A stretch of DNA of 64,000 nt from 20CM-2-55-15 sp964633285. Lineage in GTDB: Bacteria > Acidobacteriota > Terriglobia > 20CM-2-55-15. Numbering within the stretch: position 1 is the first letter of the stretch; each line of letters begins with the position of its first letter. The position numbers and the translations under genes were made by a program. Below are positions 16,343 to 24,916 of this stretch, one piece after another. Location: NCBI GenBank assembly GCA_964633285.1, contig CAZWGA010000019.1, positions 1 to 64,000 of the forward strand, written 5' to 3'. Under the pieces are notes generated by a model. That model saw only the letters and a program-made list of their open reading frames with translations. It made no database searches and was not told the origin of the DNA.

Positions 16343-16915
16343 TCAGGCCCTGCCGGCGACTTCTCCGGTCTGCGTGTTGACGCGAACGACTTCACCGTCT
16401 TTCATGAACAGCGGAACGCGAACATCGAGTCCGGTCTCCAGTTTTGCGACTTTTGTGGCGCCGCCGGCTGCGGTATCGCCGCGCAATCCGCGTTCCGTGG
16501 AAACGATTTGCAATTCGACGTACTGCGGGAGCTGCAGCGAAACAGCGTGGCCGTTGTACTTGAAGATTTCGAGAAAAAGGCCTTCCTTCAGATAAAAACG
16601 ATCGTCGCCGACGCTTTCCGCAGAAATCGTGAATTGCTCGTAACTGGATTGGTCCATGAAATGAAATCCATCGGAATCGTTGTAAAGAAATGAGACCGGA
16701 GCAATTTCCACATCGGGCTCGGCGAATTTTTCGCTCGTTCGAAAACTTTTTTCGAGCACGGCTCCGTTCAAGAGGTTCTTCAAACGCGTTCGTACCATCG
16801 TGCTGGCGCCGCGTGCGGTAGGCGTGGCAAAGAAGACATCGAGGACGTGATACGGCTGGCCTTCAACTTCGATCAACAGTTTTTTCTTCAGCTCATTGGC
16901 TCCGATTAACGGCAT
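16343..16915 (-). CDS. efp: Elongation factor P family protein with a PTARGA loop
   Basis: A 190-residue three-domain translation factor that relieves ribosome stalling at proline stretches. The KOW-like domain I ends at VRTRLKNLLNGAVLEKSF and the OB-type domains contain ELQIVSTERGLRGDT and LFMKDGEVVRVNTQTGE, as in EF-P. The tip of domain I, where canonical EF-P carries a modified Lys or Arg within PGKG or PGRN, reads TPTARGAST (residues 31-39), which resembles the loop of the EfpL/YeiP paralogue. No modification enzyme (EpmA/B, EarP, YmfI) is in the window. Confidence 0.92.
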   Translation of the reverse strand: MPLIGANELKKKLLIEVEGQPYHVLDVFFATPTARGASTMVRTRLKNLLNGAVLEKSFRTSEKFAEPDVEIAPVSFLYNDSDGFHFMDQSSYEQFTISAESVGDDRFYLKEGLFLEIFKYNGHAVSLQLPQYVELQIVSTERGLRGDTAAGGATKVAKLETGLDVRVPLFMKDGEVVRVNTQTGEVAGRA

Positions 16916-16942
16916 GTTTTCTATTTTACCTGCATCGCGTTG

Positions 16943-17104
16943 CTATTGACCCCACCGATAACCAACCCAGATACCGGCGATTCCTCCCAGGATTGAGAAA
17001 AAAAAGCCTGAAACGGAAATGGCATCGCCGCCCCAGAGCATCGGCAGCATGTTGCCGATGGTCGATCCCACAAAGAATCCGATCCAAATGAATTTCTTTC
17101 TCAT
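16943..17104 (-). CDS. Small two-helix membrane protein
   Basis: A 53-codon frame starting MRKKFIWIGFFVGSTIGNML and ending GIWVGYRWGQ. It has a basic N-terminus and two hydrophobic segments (about residues 5-24 and 32-48) separated by a short polar turn, with Gly-rich helix packing (GSTIG, GGIAG). It lies 27 bp upstream of efp on the same strand and fills the gap to the divergent sulfatase. No Shine-Dalgarno is obvious. Hydrophobic composition and tight fit support a real gene; function unknown. Confidence 0.6.
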   Translation of the reverse strand: MRKKFIWIGFFVGSTIGNMLPMLWGGDAISVSGFFFSILGGIAGIWVGYRWGQ

Positions 17105-17154
17105 GAATCTTCGAGATTAGCGCATGACGATGCGCAGTGCTAGAATCCGCCACC

Positions 17155-18531
17155 ATGACAACACGGTTTTCCCGAAGAGAATTCATTGGCGCGGCACTCG
17201 GAGCTGCGGCGTTATCCGGAACAGGTGAAGCTCAGGTCCGGCATCCCAACGTGATTTTCATCCTGGCGGATGATCTCGGTTACGGCGACCTGAGCTGCTA
17301 CGGGCGTCCCGAATACAAGACGCCGGTACTCGACGCTCTCGCCAAACAGGGAGTCAAGTTCACGGACAATTACGCATCAGCGCCAGTGTGCACGCCGACT
17401 CGAACAGCGTTCATGACCGGCCGTTATCCGCATCGCCTTGCAATCGGACTCGAGGAACCGCTGGGTGACGCCAACATGCAGATCGGCATTCCACCGGAGC
17501 ATCCGACGATCGGAACGATTCTCAAAGGCAACGGTTACGAAACGTGCCTGATCGGAAAATGGCATCTCGGAAACCTGCAGCAGTTCGGTCCGAATCGTCA
17601 CGGCTTCGATGAATTCTTCGGCATCAACGGCAGCAGCGCCGACTATTTCACGCATAACAATACGGCCGGCCGATACGATCTCTATGAGAATCTCGAACCT
17701 TCGAAGGAAGAGGGATACCTCACCGATCTTTTTACCGAGCGCGCCATTCGATTCATTTCCAGAAAACGAACGAAGCCGTTCTATTTAAGCCTTCAGTACA
17801 ATGCCCCACACTGGCCCTGGGAAGGACCCAACGACAAAAACATCGATCACGATCATCGCGCGGTTCCGGCCCGGCGCGGAACGGCGGGCAGTTACGCGGG
17901 AGACGACGGCGGTGATCCCGGCACATACAGTCAGATCGTCCAGAGAATGGATACCGGAATCGGCCGTGTCCTCAAAGCTCTGGATTCCGCAAATCTCCAA
18001 CGCAATACACTCGTCATTTTTACGAGCGACAACGGCGGCGAACGCTATTCCTTCAACTGGCCGTTCTCATTTCAAAAACTAAATCTCTGGGAAGGCGGAA
18101 TTCGAGTCCCGGCGATCGCGAGATGGCCTGGCGTCATACCCGTGGGAAAAGTCACCTCACAGGCGGCAATCACCTTCGATTGGACTGCTACGATCGCCGC
18201 GGTCACCGGGAGTAAGGGCGACCCCCAATACCCTTTGGAAGGCGAGAATCTCATGCCCGTGCTCACCGGCTCGCAACCGGTACACGAAAGAACTCTCTTC
18301 TGGCGAAATCGAACTCAGGACGCCGCCAGAATGGGCAACTGGAAGTATCTGCGCGAAGGCGCGAACGAACACCTTTTCGATTTATCGAAGGATCCCGGCG
18401 AGAAAGCCGAGTTGAAATTCAAATTTCCCGATGCATTCGAAAAAATCCGCGCCGCTTATCAGAAATGGAACGCTGAGATGTTGCCGGTTCCAACTCCTCC
18501 AGGCGGCCGCGGCCCGCGCGGGCAGAGATAA
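17155..18531 (+). CDS. Tat-exported type I sulfatase
   Basis: A 458-residue arylsulfatase-family enzyme that should cleave sulfate esters in the periplasm or outside. The N-terminus has a twin-arginine signal (SRREFIGAALGAAALSGTGE). The catalytic motif is CTPTRTAFMTGRYPHR, where the Cys becomes formylglycine. Metal ligands are visible in FILADDLGYGDLS and FTSDNGGER. A formylglycine-generating enzyme must be encoded elsewhere. ATG at 17155; an upstream in-frame start would place residues before the Tat motif. Its stop codon TAA forms the first bases of the palindrome at 18529. Confidence 0.93.
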   Translation: MTTRFSRREFIGAALGAAALSGTGEAQVRHPNVIFILADDLGYGDLSCYGRPEYKTPVLDALAKQGVKFTDNYASAPVCTPTRTAFMTGRYPHRLAIGLEEPLGDANMQIGIPPEHPTIGTILKGNGYETCLIGKWHLGNLQQFGPNRHGFDEFFGINGSSADYFTHNNTAGRYDLYENLEPSKEEGYLTDLFTERAIRFISRKRTKPFYLSLQYNAPHWPWEGPNDKNIDHDHRAVPARRGTAGSYAGDDGGDPGTYSQIVQRMDTGIGRVLKALDSANLQRNTLVIFTSDNGGERYSFNWPFSFQKLNLWEGGIRVPAIARWPGVIPVGKVTSQAAITFDWTATIAAVTGSKGDPQYPLEGENLMPVLTGSQPVHERTLFWRNRTQDAARMGNWKYLREGANEHLFDLSKDPGEKAELKFKFPDAFEKIRAAYQKWNAEMLPVPTPPGGRGPRGQR

Positions 18532-18612
18532 TTCCGCGGCAGGGAACCAAATCACCTAAATAGAGTTTTTCTTCCCGTATTTGGGGTGATTTGGTTCCCT
18601 GCCGCGGAATTA
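18529..18612. repeat. 84-bp inverted repeat containing both stop codons of convergent genes
   Basis: Perfect 28-bp arms (18529-18556 and 18585-18612) flank a 28-nt loop. The left arm opens with the sulfatase stop codon and the right arm closes with the complement of the ComEA-like gene's stop codon, so either transcript would end in the same hairpin. The arm sequence (AGGGAACCAAATCACC core) is different from, but of the same design as, the family A elements at 8.2, 27.5, 36.1 and 62.5 kb. Confidence 0.85.
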
Positions 18613-19005
18613 TTTCTTCGTGGTGGCTTTCTTCTCGGATTTACCCGTAGCTGTCGATGCGGACTGCTTCGCAATAATCATCCCGGCGATCTTGTCGTAA
18701 GTCGCCTGCGGGATGACGTTCTTCTGCACCAATTGGTTCTTTGCTCGATATGGCCTGTTGTCGATGATTTTCTGAGAGTACGCCTCACCGATACCCGGAA
18801 GCGCCATCAACTCCTGTTTGCTGGCCGTGTTGATATCGAGAATCGCTCCCTTCTTTTCGGTCTTCTGCTCCGCCTTCACCGACTTTGCGGAAGCGCCCGG
18901 CGGCGGCGCTTTCTTCGAATCCTTTGCCTGCGCGAACGCAGAACCGGTTAAAAGACAAATGCTGACGAAAACAACAAACAGAGCGACAGAAAACCTGGTT
19001 TTCAT
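18610..19005 (-). CDS. Exported helix-hairpin-helix protein, ComEA-like
   Basis: A 131-residue protein with a signal peptide (residues 1-26, ending SAFAQA), a Lys/Ala/Pro-rich linker and one helix-hairpin-helix domain (about residues 54-115: DINTASKQELMALPGIGEAYSQ). A Lys/Ser/Thr-rich tail follows. ComEA proteins bind incoming DNA at the cell surface during uptake; a single HhH with signal peptide and basic tail fits that, but no other competence gene is nearby, so DNA binding is the safe statement. Confidence 0.8.
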   Translation of the reverse strand: MKTRFSVALFVVFVSICLLTGSAFAQAKDSKKAPPPGASAKSVKAEQKTEKKGAILDINTASKQELMALPGIGEAYSQKIIDNRPYRAKNQLVQKNVIPQATYDKIAGMIIAKQSASTATGKSEKKATTKK

Positions 19006-19069
19006 GAGTGACTCCTTTCCCGAAAGTCTATATCAAAGGCCGCCAATCCCCGGCCCGCCTGAATAATAG

Positions 19070-19099
19070 TTGATTTAAAATATCAAGTTAGTCTATAAA
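19070..19099 (+). promoter_or_regulatory. Probable promoter of cysH
   Basis: TTGATT (19070-19075), 18-nt spacer, TATAAA (19094-19099), in an AT-rich stretch 33 bp before the cysH ATG. The position is right for a short leader. No riboswitch-like structure was recognised in the remaining bases. Confidence 0.5.
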
Positions 19100-19131
19100 A
19101 AGAAGTTACGCCATTTAGGTCTTACGAATCA

Positions 19132-19878
19132 ATGAGTCAGGTATCCATGAAGCTTAGCGAAGTCGACGTTACGGAAAAAAACCAAAGCCTTATCCGGGAG
19201 ATCGAACGAATTGCTTCCGTGTATTCACCGGCTGCTTTTGCCTGCAGCTTCGGGGCGGAAGATATGGTCCTGGTGGACGTCATCGCGAAACATGCGCGGT
19301 CCATCGAAGTCTTCACGCTCGACACGGGAAGGCTCCCAGACGAAACTCATGAGTTGCTCGAGGCCACGCGGGACAAATATCCGATTTCCATTCGCACCTA
19401 TTTTCCGGATGCCGCAGCCATTGAAGAGTGGGTCGGCCAGAATGGCCCGAATGCGTTTTACAAAAGCGTGGTCCAGCGACAACAGTGCTGTTACATCCGC
19501 AAGGTCGTACCGCTGCAGCGAGCGCTGACGGGAAAAAAGAGCTGGCTTACCGGGCTTCGGCGCGAACAGTCTCAGGCTCGTCAGAATCTGCAAATGGAAG
19601 AATGGGATGAATCGAACGGTTTGATCAAACTGAATCCCCTTCTCGAATGGACGCATGATGAAGTGTGGGCCTACATCAAAACTCATGATGTCCCATACAA
19701 CGCCCTTCATGATCGTGGTTATCCCAGCATTGGTTGCGCTCCCTGCACTCGTTCCGTGCGGCCCGGCGAAGATATTCGAGCCGGACGATGGTGGTGGGAA
19801 TCCAGTTCCAAGGAATGCGGGTTACACAAACCCGGCGCACGGCCGTTCACTCCAAACAATCAGGGCGGAGGTATTTAG
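19132..19878 (+). CDS. cysH: Assimilatory adenylyl-sulfate (APS) reductase, CysH family
   Basis: A 248-residue reductase of the sulfate assimilation pathway, making sulfite from activated sulfate. The sulfonucleotide-binding segment is FACSFGAEDMVL and DTGRLPDETH. Two cysteine pairs (QQCCYIRKVVPL and GCAPCTR) are the ligands of a [4Fe-4S] cluster, which marks APS rather than PAPS reductases. The catalytic Cys is in KECGLH near the C-terminus. No other sulfate-assimilation gene is beside it. The stop overlaps the convergent amidohydrolase stop by 4 bp. Confidence 0.94.
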   Translation: MSQVSMKLSEVDVTEKNQSLIREIERIASVYSPAAFACSFGAEDMVLVDVIAKHARSIEVFTLDTGRLPDETHELLEATRDKYPISIRTYFPDAAAIEEWVGQNGPNAFYKSVVQRQQCCYIRKVVPLQRALTGKKSWLTGLRREQSQARQNLQMEEWDESNGLIKLNPLLEWTHDEVWAYIKTHDVPYNALHDRGYPSIGCAPCTRSVRPGEDIRAGRWWWESSSKECGLHKPGARPFTPNNQGGGI

Positions 19879-20891
19879 TTCGCTGATGCGACCGGTTTCA
19901 GCTTGAGAAGCGTCTCGGCGTTACCGCGGTAAATCTTTTCCTTTTGTTCCTTGGTCAGGTCCAAACCTTCAACGCACTTGATGGTTTCGCGCGCGTACAG
20001 GCCAGGCGCGGGTTCAAAGGGCATATCGGAAGCGAATACGACGTTGTCGGCACCGAAGAATTCGTATCCGCATTTGGTTGCCGGCGCAGCGCCGAACAGG
20101 GCCGTGTCCGCGTAGAAATTCTTGAAGTATTCCACGGGCCGCTTTTTCATCGAATGGAGCAGCGATACATAATCGACATCGGACGTCCTCTTTCCGAGCT
20201 GATCCCATCCATAACCGACCCGGCCTTCAAAGTAAGGAATCATGCCGCCCATATGGTGCGTGATGATCTTGAGGTTCGGAAACTTGTCGAAGTAGCCGGC
20301 AAAGACGAGGCGCGCCATAGCGACACTGGTCTCGTAGGGCCAGCCGAATGTCCACCAGATTTCATAAAGGGATTTCTCTTCGCTCTGATAGTCGGAAAAA
20401 TCCGCGCCCCGCGCGGGATGAATCCAGATCGGCACGTCGCGGCGTACGGCTTCCTGAAAAATGGGAAGAAACTCAGGCGCATCGAGCGGCTTGCCTGCGG
20501 CATTACTGTAAAGCTGAATGCCGAACGCGCCATTCTCGAGCGCGCGATGCATCTCACGCATCGCCGCATCGGGATTGTTCATGGGAAGCGAGGCGACCCA
20601 TCCAAGAAAGCGATCGTGCTTCTGAGCGAGTTCCGCAAGACCGTCGTTCCCTTCAACCGCCAACTGCGGAGATTTTTCAGGTCCTGCGATAATTTCCAAC
20701 GGAGGCAAAGGAAGAGTAATCACCTGAACGTAATCGCCAAACTCATCGAGTATGCGGAAACGCGAATCGACATCGACAATGGTTTGGATATTTGAAACGC
20801 GCTTCCCGATATCTTTCCCGCCTGATCCCTTATCGATGTACTTTTCAAAAAACTTCTTCGGAAAAATATGATTAAAAATGTCGATTTTCAT
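19875..20891 (-). CDS. Amidohydrolase-superfamily (ACMSD-like) hydrolase or decarboxylase
   Basis: A 338-residue TIM-barrel enzyme of the amidohydrolase_2 group, which includes aminocarboxymuconate-semialdehyde and resorcylate-type decarboxylases. The usual first strand HxH motif reads MKIDIFNHIFP, so the first His is Asn. Further ligands appear intact: His in IWIHPARG, His pair in IITHHMGGMIPYFEGR and Asp in VVFASDMPFE. It overlaps the preceding MFS gene by 4 bp and is last of a four-gene operon. With an aromatic-acid-type carrier beside it, decarboxylation of an imported aromatic acid is a reasonable guess. Confidence 0.78.
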   Translation of the reverse strand: MKIDIFNHIFPKKFFEKYIDKGSGGKDIGKRVSNIQTIVDVDSRFRILDEFGDYVQVITLPLPPLEIIAGPEKSPQLAVEGNDGLAELAQKHDRFLGWVASLPMNNPDAAMREMHRALENGAFGIQLYSNAAGKPLDAPEFLPIFQEAVRRDVPIWIHPARGADFSDYQSEEKSLYEIWWTFGWPYETSVAMARLVFAGYFDKFPNLKIITHHMGGMIPYFEGRVGYGWDQLGKRTSDVDYVSLLHSMKKRPVEYFKNFYADTALFGAAPATKCGYEFFGADNVVFASDMPFEPAPGLYARETIKCVEGLDLTKEQKEKIYRGNAETLLKLKPVASAN

Positions 20892-22231
20892 AGTCCTCTT
20901 CCTGATTCGGATGATTTACGCCTCAGACACCAGGCGGCTGCAAAAGCCGCCGTCATGGCAATGACCGGCGGTATGGCGGCAGCCCGGAAAACGTGCCGGG
21001 TTTGTCCGCCGACCGCAAGCAGCATACCTCCGAGCGTTGGCCCGATTATCGATCCGATTCGACCGATGCCGAGAGCCCAGCCTACTCCCGTTGAGCGAAT
21101 TGCCGTCGGATAGAATTCGGCAGTAAGCGCGTTGGATCCCGTCTGGCCTCCGACCACTCCGATGCCGGCCGCGAAAACCGTTAATGTTAGCAGAGGAATG
21201 GAGACTCCAGCTTCGCCAATTAAGAATATCGTTACGGCCGCGCCGAGATAAGTGAGGGCAAGGAACTTGAATGAACCCTCGCGATCGAAGAACCGGCCGA
21301 GCAGCAACGCGCCGACGGCCCCGCCCACCTGAAACATGCTGGTAATGATGATTGCCGTTTCGACTCGAATTCCGATGTCGTTAATCACGGTCGGGAGCCA
21401 GCTATTGATGAAATACAGGTCGAGGAGATTCATGAAAAACATGACCCAAAGCAACAACGTGATTGCGGTCCGCCGATCCGCGAAGAGCTGCGCTACAGCA
21501 AAAGTCCCTTGCCGATTCTCGCCCGGTCCCGCGGATATCTCCTCGAATCGATCGTGTTCCGGCGCGATTCGGGACAAATAGCGCCGGACTTTTGCGAGGT
21601 CTTTTCCCTTTACCAAAAGAAATCGGATCGACTCCGGCAGAAACGCGAGAGCCGCGAATCCGATGACCAAGGGCAGAACGCCTCCGATGCGGAACACGGA
21701 TTGCCATCCAAATCGCGTAATCAGACGTGACGCTACAAGTCCTCCAACGGCGGCGCCGATCGTGAATCCCGTGAACATTGTCATCACGGCCGTTGCGCGA
21801 TGTTTTTTCGGCGCATACTCCGATGTCAGCGCGATCGCATTCGGCATTGCTCCGCCGAGTCCCAGGCCGGTGAAGAATCGATAGGCGTACACGATGTCGA
21901 TCGATGAAGCCGCGGCGGTAAGGAGCGATCCGATTCCGAACACAAAACTGCAGCCGACAAGAACCGGTTTGCGCCCGATGCGATCGGCAAGAGGGCCGCA
22001 GGCGAGCGCACCGATCATCATGCCGATCAAACCCGTCGAAACGATACGGCCGAACACCGGCAGCGCGATGTGCAACTCGCCGCGCAAGGCCGGCCCGACG
22101 AAGCCGAGCGCCTGCGCGTCGTAGCCGTCCATGAAAACGAGGGCTCCGCACATCGTGGCGATGAGGAGTTGATATCCGCTGAAAGGATGTTCATCGATGA
22201 ACTGGCGAACATCTAGGGCGGTTTGCTTCAA
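20888..22231 (-). CDS. MFS transporter, aromatic acid:H+ symporter (PcaK/BenK) type
   Basis: A 447-residue carrier with twelve predicted membrane helices. The helix 1 motif FMDGYDAQALGFVGPAL matches the DGxD signature of the aromatic-acid symporter family, and the loop 2-3 motif GPLADRIGRKPVL is the general MFS sequence. A repeat appears in loop 8-9 (LGRFFDREGSFKF). It likely imports a benzoate-like acid with protons. The start is 10 bp after the quinone oxidoreductase stop; the stop overlaps the amidohydrolase start. Confidence 0.88.
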   Translation of the reverse strand: MKQTALDVRQFIDEHPFSGYQLLIATMCGALVFMDGYDAQALGFVGPALRGELHIALPVFGRIVSTGLIGMMIGALACGPLADRIGRKPVLVGCSFVFGIGSLLTAAASSIDIVYAYRFFTGLGLGGAMPNAIALTSEYAPKKHRATAVMTMFTGFTIGAAVGGLVASRLITRFGWQSVFRIGGVLPLVIGFAALAFLPESIRFLLVKGKDLAKVRRYLSRIAPEHDRFEEISAGPGENRQGTFAVAQLFADRRTAITLLLWVMFFMNLLDLYFINSWLPTVINDIGIRVETAIIITSMFQVGGAVGALLLGRFFDREGSFKFLALTYLGAAVTIFLIGEAGVSIPLLTLTVFAAGIGVVGGQTGSNALTAEFYPTAIRSTGVGWALGIGRIGSIIGPTLGGMLLAVGGQTRHVFRAAAIPPVIAMTAAFAAAWCLRRKSSESGRGL

Positions 22232-22241
22232 TGCCGCTCCT

Positions 22242-23213
22242 TCAAGGTATCAAAACGATTTTGCCCGTTGTCCGGCGTCCGGCAAGATCCTCGTGGGCCT
22301 TGACGGCCTGAGCAAGCGGGAGCACATGATCGACCTTGAATTTCAGTTCGCCTTTGGCAAGCCAACGGAAGAGGTCCGAAGCACGTGTTTGAATTTCGTC
22401 GCGCGACATCGCGTAATGATTGAGCGAGGGGCGAGTCAGGAATAACGAACCTTTGGCGCCAAGCGATGCGGGATCGAACGCGGGAACCGGGCCGCTCGAT
22501 TGTCCGAACAAGGCCAGCATGCCGCGGGGCCGCAGGCAGTTCAGACTTTTCTCAAATGTTGTGGCGCCGACCGAGTCATACACAACATCGACGCCGCGGC
22601 CTGCTGTGAGCCTTTTCACTTCAGCTTCAAAATCCTGTTTCGAATACAGAATGATTTCATCAGCGCCGGCGCCTCTCGCCAATTCACCTTTGGCTTCGGT
22701 GCCGACGGTTGTGAAGATTCTTGCGCCGAGCTTCTTCGCAACCTGAATCAGCAACAATCCGACTCCGCCGGCGCCGGCATGCACCAGAGCGGATTGGCCC
22801 GGCTTCAGCGGAAAGGTACTGTGCGTCAAATAGTGAGCCGTCATGCCCTGAAGCATGATGGCGGCGCCAAGTTTGAAATCCACATTGTCCGGCAGCTTCA
22901 CCAGTTTCCACGCAGGAGCGAGTGCAAATTCCGCGTATGAGCCCGGCGTCATTGCATATGCCACACGGTCTCCAGCTTTTACTTCCGTGACGCCTTCTCC
23001 AACGGCGCTCACTATGCCGGACGCTTCAAATCCTGGCGTGAACGGCAACTGGGCGGCTTTGCTGAGTCCGCTGCGAAAGTAGATGTCGATGAAGTTCACT
23101 CCGGCAGCCTCGACCTTCACGACGGCTTCGCCCGCGCCAGGCGATGGAACCGGGATATCTTCGAACTGCATTACGTCGGGTTTCCCGTACTCGCGAACTC
23201 GAATGGCCTTCAT
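22242..23213 (-). CDS. NADPH:quinone oxidoreductase (zinc-free MDR family)
   Basis: A 323-residue medium-chain reductase. The N-terminal GroES-like domain has GVNFIDIYFRSGL and TPGFEASGIV, and the Rossmann domain has HAGAGGVGLLLIQVAKKLGA. The zinc ligands of alcohol dehydrogenases are missing, as in QorA. It reduces quinones or enones with NADPH. The ATG overlaps the stop of the hybrid kinase gene (ATGA), so these are translationally coupled. Confidence 0.9.
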   Translation of the reverse strand: MKAIRVREYGKPDVMQFEDIPVPSPGAGEAVVKVEAAGVNFIDIYFRSGLSKAAQLPFTPGFEASGIVSAVGEGVTEVKAGDRVAYAMTPGSYAEFALAPAWKLVKLPDNVDFKLGAAIMLQGMTAHYLTHSTFPLKPGQSALVHAGAGGVGLLLIQVAKKLGARIFTTVGTEAKGELARGAGADEIILYSKQDFEAEVKRLTAGRGVDVVYDSVGATTFEKSLNCLRPRGMLALFGQSSGPVPAFDPASLGAKGSLFLTRPSLNHYAMSRDEIQTRASDLFRWLAKGELKFKVDHVLPLAQAVKAHEDLAGRRTTGKIVLIP

Positions 23214-24817
23214 CCCAGCCTCCTGTCGATGAATCCCGATAAACTCGCGACGATCGTCAACAACTCACCCGGCTCGACTGGCTTTGCAACATGCATTTGG
23301 TAACCGGCGGCGAGAGCTTTGACACGGTCTTCAATGCGGGCAAACGCTGTCAGCGCGACTGCGGGAACCTTTCTGTGCCCTTCCGCCTCGTACTCGCGAA
23401 CACGGCGGATAAACTCGTATCGATCGACCTCGGGCATGCCGACGTCTGAAATCACGACATCCGGTCCGAATGTCCGGTAAACATCAAAGCCGCTGTTTGC
23501 GCCAGGCGCCGTTTCCACAAGGGCTCCGCATTGTTCCAGAACCGCGCGAATCATGTCGCATGTATCAGAATCGTCGTCGATGGCCAGAACTTTCAGTCCG
23601 GCGACTTCAGGAGGGCAATCCAGCGAGATTTCGCTCCAGCCTCGCGGATGCACGCGCTCGGGTTGAATCTCGCGGCTGACGGGCATGACCGGGATAGTCA
23701 CCGTGAAAGTGGCGCCTTTTCCCGGGCCCTCACTGGACGCCGTGATCGTTCCGCCATGCAATTCCATGATCGCCTTCGCGATCGCCAACCCCATACCAAG
23801 CCCACCGTACAAGCGAGTCGTGACCGACTCGGCCTGACTGAATCTCTCGAAGATGTATGGCAAAAACGTAGGCTCGATTCCCTTGCCCGTATCGGAAACG
23901 CGAATCTCGATGTGCGAATTCACGCGTTCCAGAACAACCTGAACACGTCCTCCTTTGGGGGTGAACTTGATGGCGTTCGAAAGCAAATTCCAAACGACCT
24001 GTTGCAGGCGTTCGAAATCGCCGGCAACGGGACCGGCGTTGGAATCAAGCACAGTCTGAACGCGAATGTTTCTTGCATCCGCCGCGAAACGAAGGGATTC
24101 CACAGCCGCGGTAATGACGGCAGCCGGCTGCACCGACCGGACGTCGAGGCGAAGTTTGCCCATCGTGATGCGGGATATATCCAGAAGGTCCTCAATGAGC
24201 TGCGCCTGCGAACGGATATTCCGGTCGATAACTTCAAGAGCCTTGCCAATCGTTTGTGGTTCGACTTTACCGGTGCGAAGCATTCGCACCCAACCCAGAA
24301 CGGCTGTGAGCGGCGTTCGCAATTCATGGCTCACTGTCGCCAGGAACTCATCTTTGACACGGCTGGAGAATTCCGCCTCCTGCCTGGCCTTCCGCGCTTC
24401 ATCCAATGCTCCCTGCAACTGTTTTTCCGCCGACTTCCTTCCAGTGATGTCTCGAGCGATCTTGGAGACGCCGATGATTGTGCCGTTTTGGTCAACGATC
24501 GGAGATACCGTCAGAGATACGTGGATGAGCCGTCCATCTTTTCGGATTCTTTCGGTCTCGTAGTGCTCGATTCGCTCGCCGCGCCGCACCTGAGCCAGAA
24601 TTCGAGGTTCTTCATCCTGCCGGTCCGCAGGATGGAGAACAGAGATGTGCCTGCCGATCATCTCCTCCGCTTTGTAACCGAAAATCTCCTCAGCGCCGCG
24701 ATTCCAGGTTGTGACGATTCCATCAAGAGTCTTGCCGATAATCGCGTCGTCAGCAGACGTAACGATAGCCGCGAGGTAAAACTGCGCAAGCTGATCGGGT
24801 TGGGGTTCCTTCGGCAT
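23210..24817 (-). CDS. PAS-domain hybrid histidine kinase with C-terminal receiver
   Basis: A 535-residue soluble protein: PAS domain with PAC motif (about residues 14-130, TADDAIIGKTLDGIVTTWN-like), short coiled coil, HisKA with VSHELRTPLTAVLGW, ATPase with LLSNAIKFTPKGG, VSDTGKGIEP and GLGMGLAIA, then a receiver (residues 420-530) with the acceptor Asp in VVISDVGMPEVDRYEF. No output domain. Start at 24817 (MPKEPQPDQ) is preferred; an upstream frame exists to 24871. It heads an operon with an oxidoreductase, MFS carrier and amidohydrolase, which is unusual for such kinases and suggests it senses that pathway's state. Confidence 0.88.
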   Translation of the reverse strand: MPKEPQPDQLAQFYLAAIVTSADDAIIGKTLDGIVTTWNRGAEEIFGYKAEEMIGRHISVLHPADRQDEEPRILAQVRRGERIEHYETERIRKDGRLIHVSLTVSPIVDQNGTIIGVSKIARDITGRKSAEKQLQGALDEARKARQEAEFSSRVKDEFLATVSHELRTPLTAVLGWVRMLRTGKVEPQTIGKALEVIDRNIRSQAQLIEDLLDISRITMGKLRLDVRSVQPAAVITAAVESLRFAADARNIRVQTVLDSNAGPVAGDFERLQQVVWNLLSNAIKFTPKGGRVQVVLERVNSHIEIRVSDTGKGIEPTFLPYIFERFSQAESVTTRLYGGLGMGLAIAKAIMELHGGTITASSEGPGKGATFTVTIPVMPVSREIQPERVHPRGWSEISLDCPPEVAGLKVLAIDDDSDTCDMIRAVLEQCGALVETAPGANSGFDVYRTFGPDVVISDVGMPEVDRYEFIRRVREYEAEGHRKVPAVALTAFARIEDRVKALAAGYQMHVAKPVEPGELLTIVASLSGFIDRRLG

Positions 24818-24916
24818 GGGGAGACTCCCAGATTCTCTTTCTCTGGTGTTTGTGACGCAAGGGGAAAACAAGAAAGCAACGAATAAACTCCACCACTGTT
24901 AAAATATCGGCTCACT

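Noticed and set aside
23531..24886. 451-codon plus-strand frame opposite the PAS hybrid kinase
   Set aside because: Complement of an obvious kinase; the product is Arg/His-rich with no motif, as expected from GC-rich third positions.
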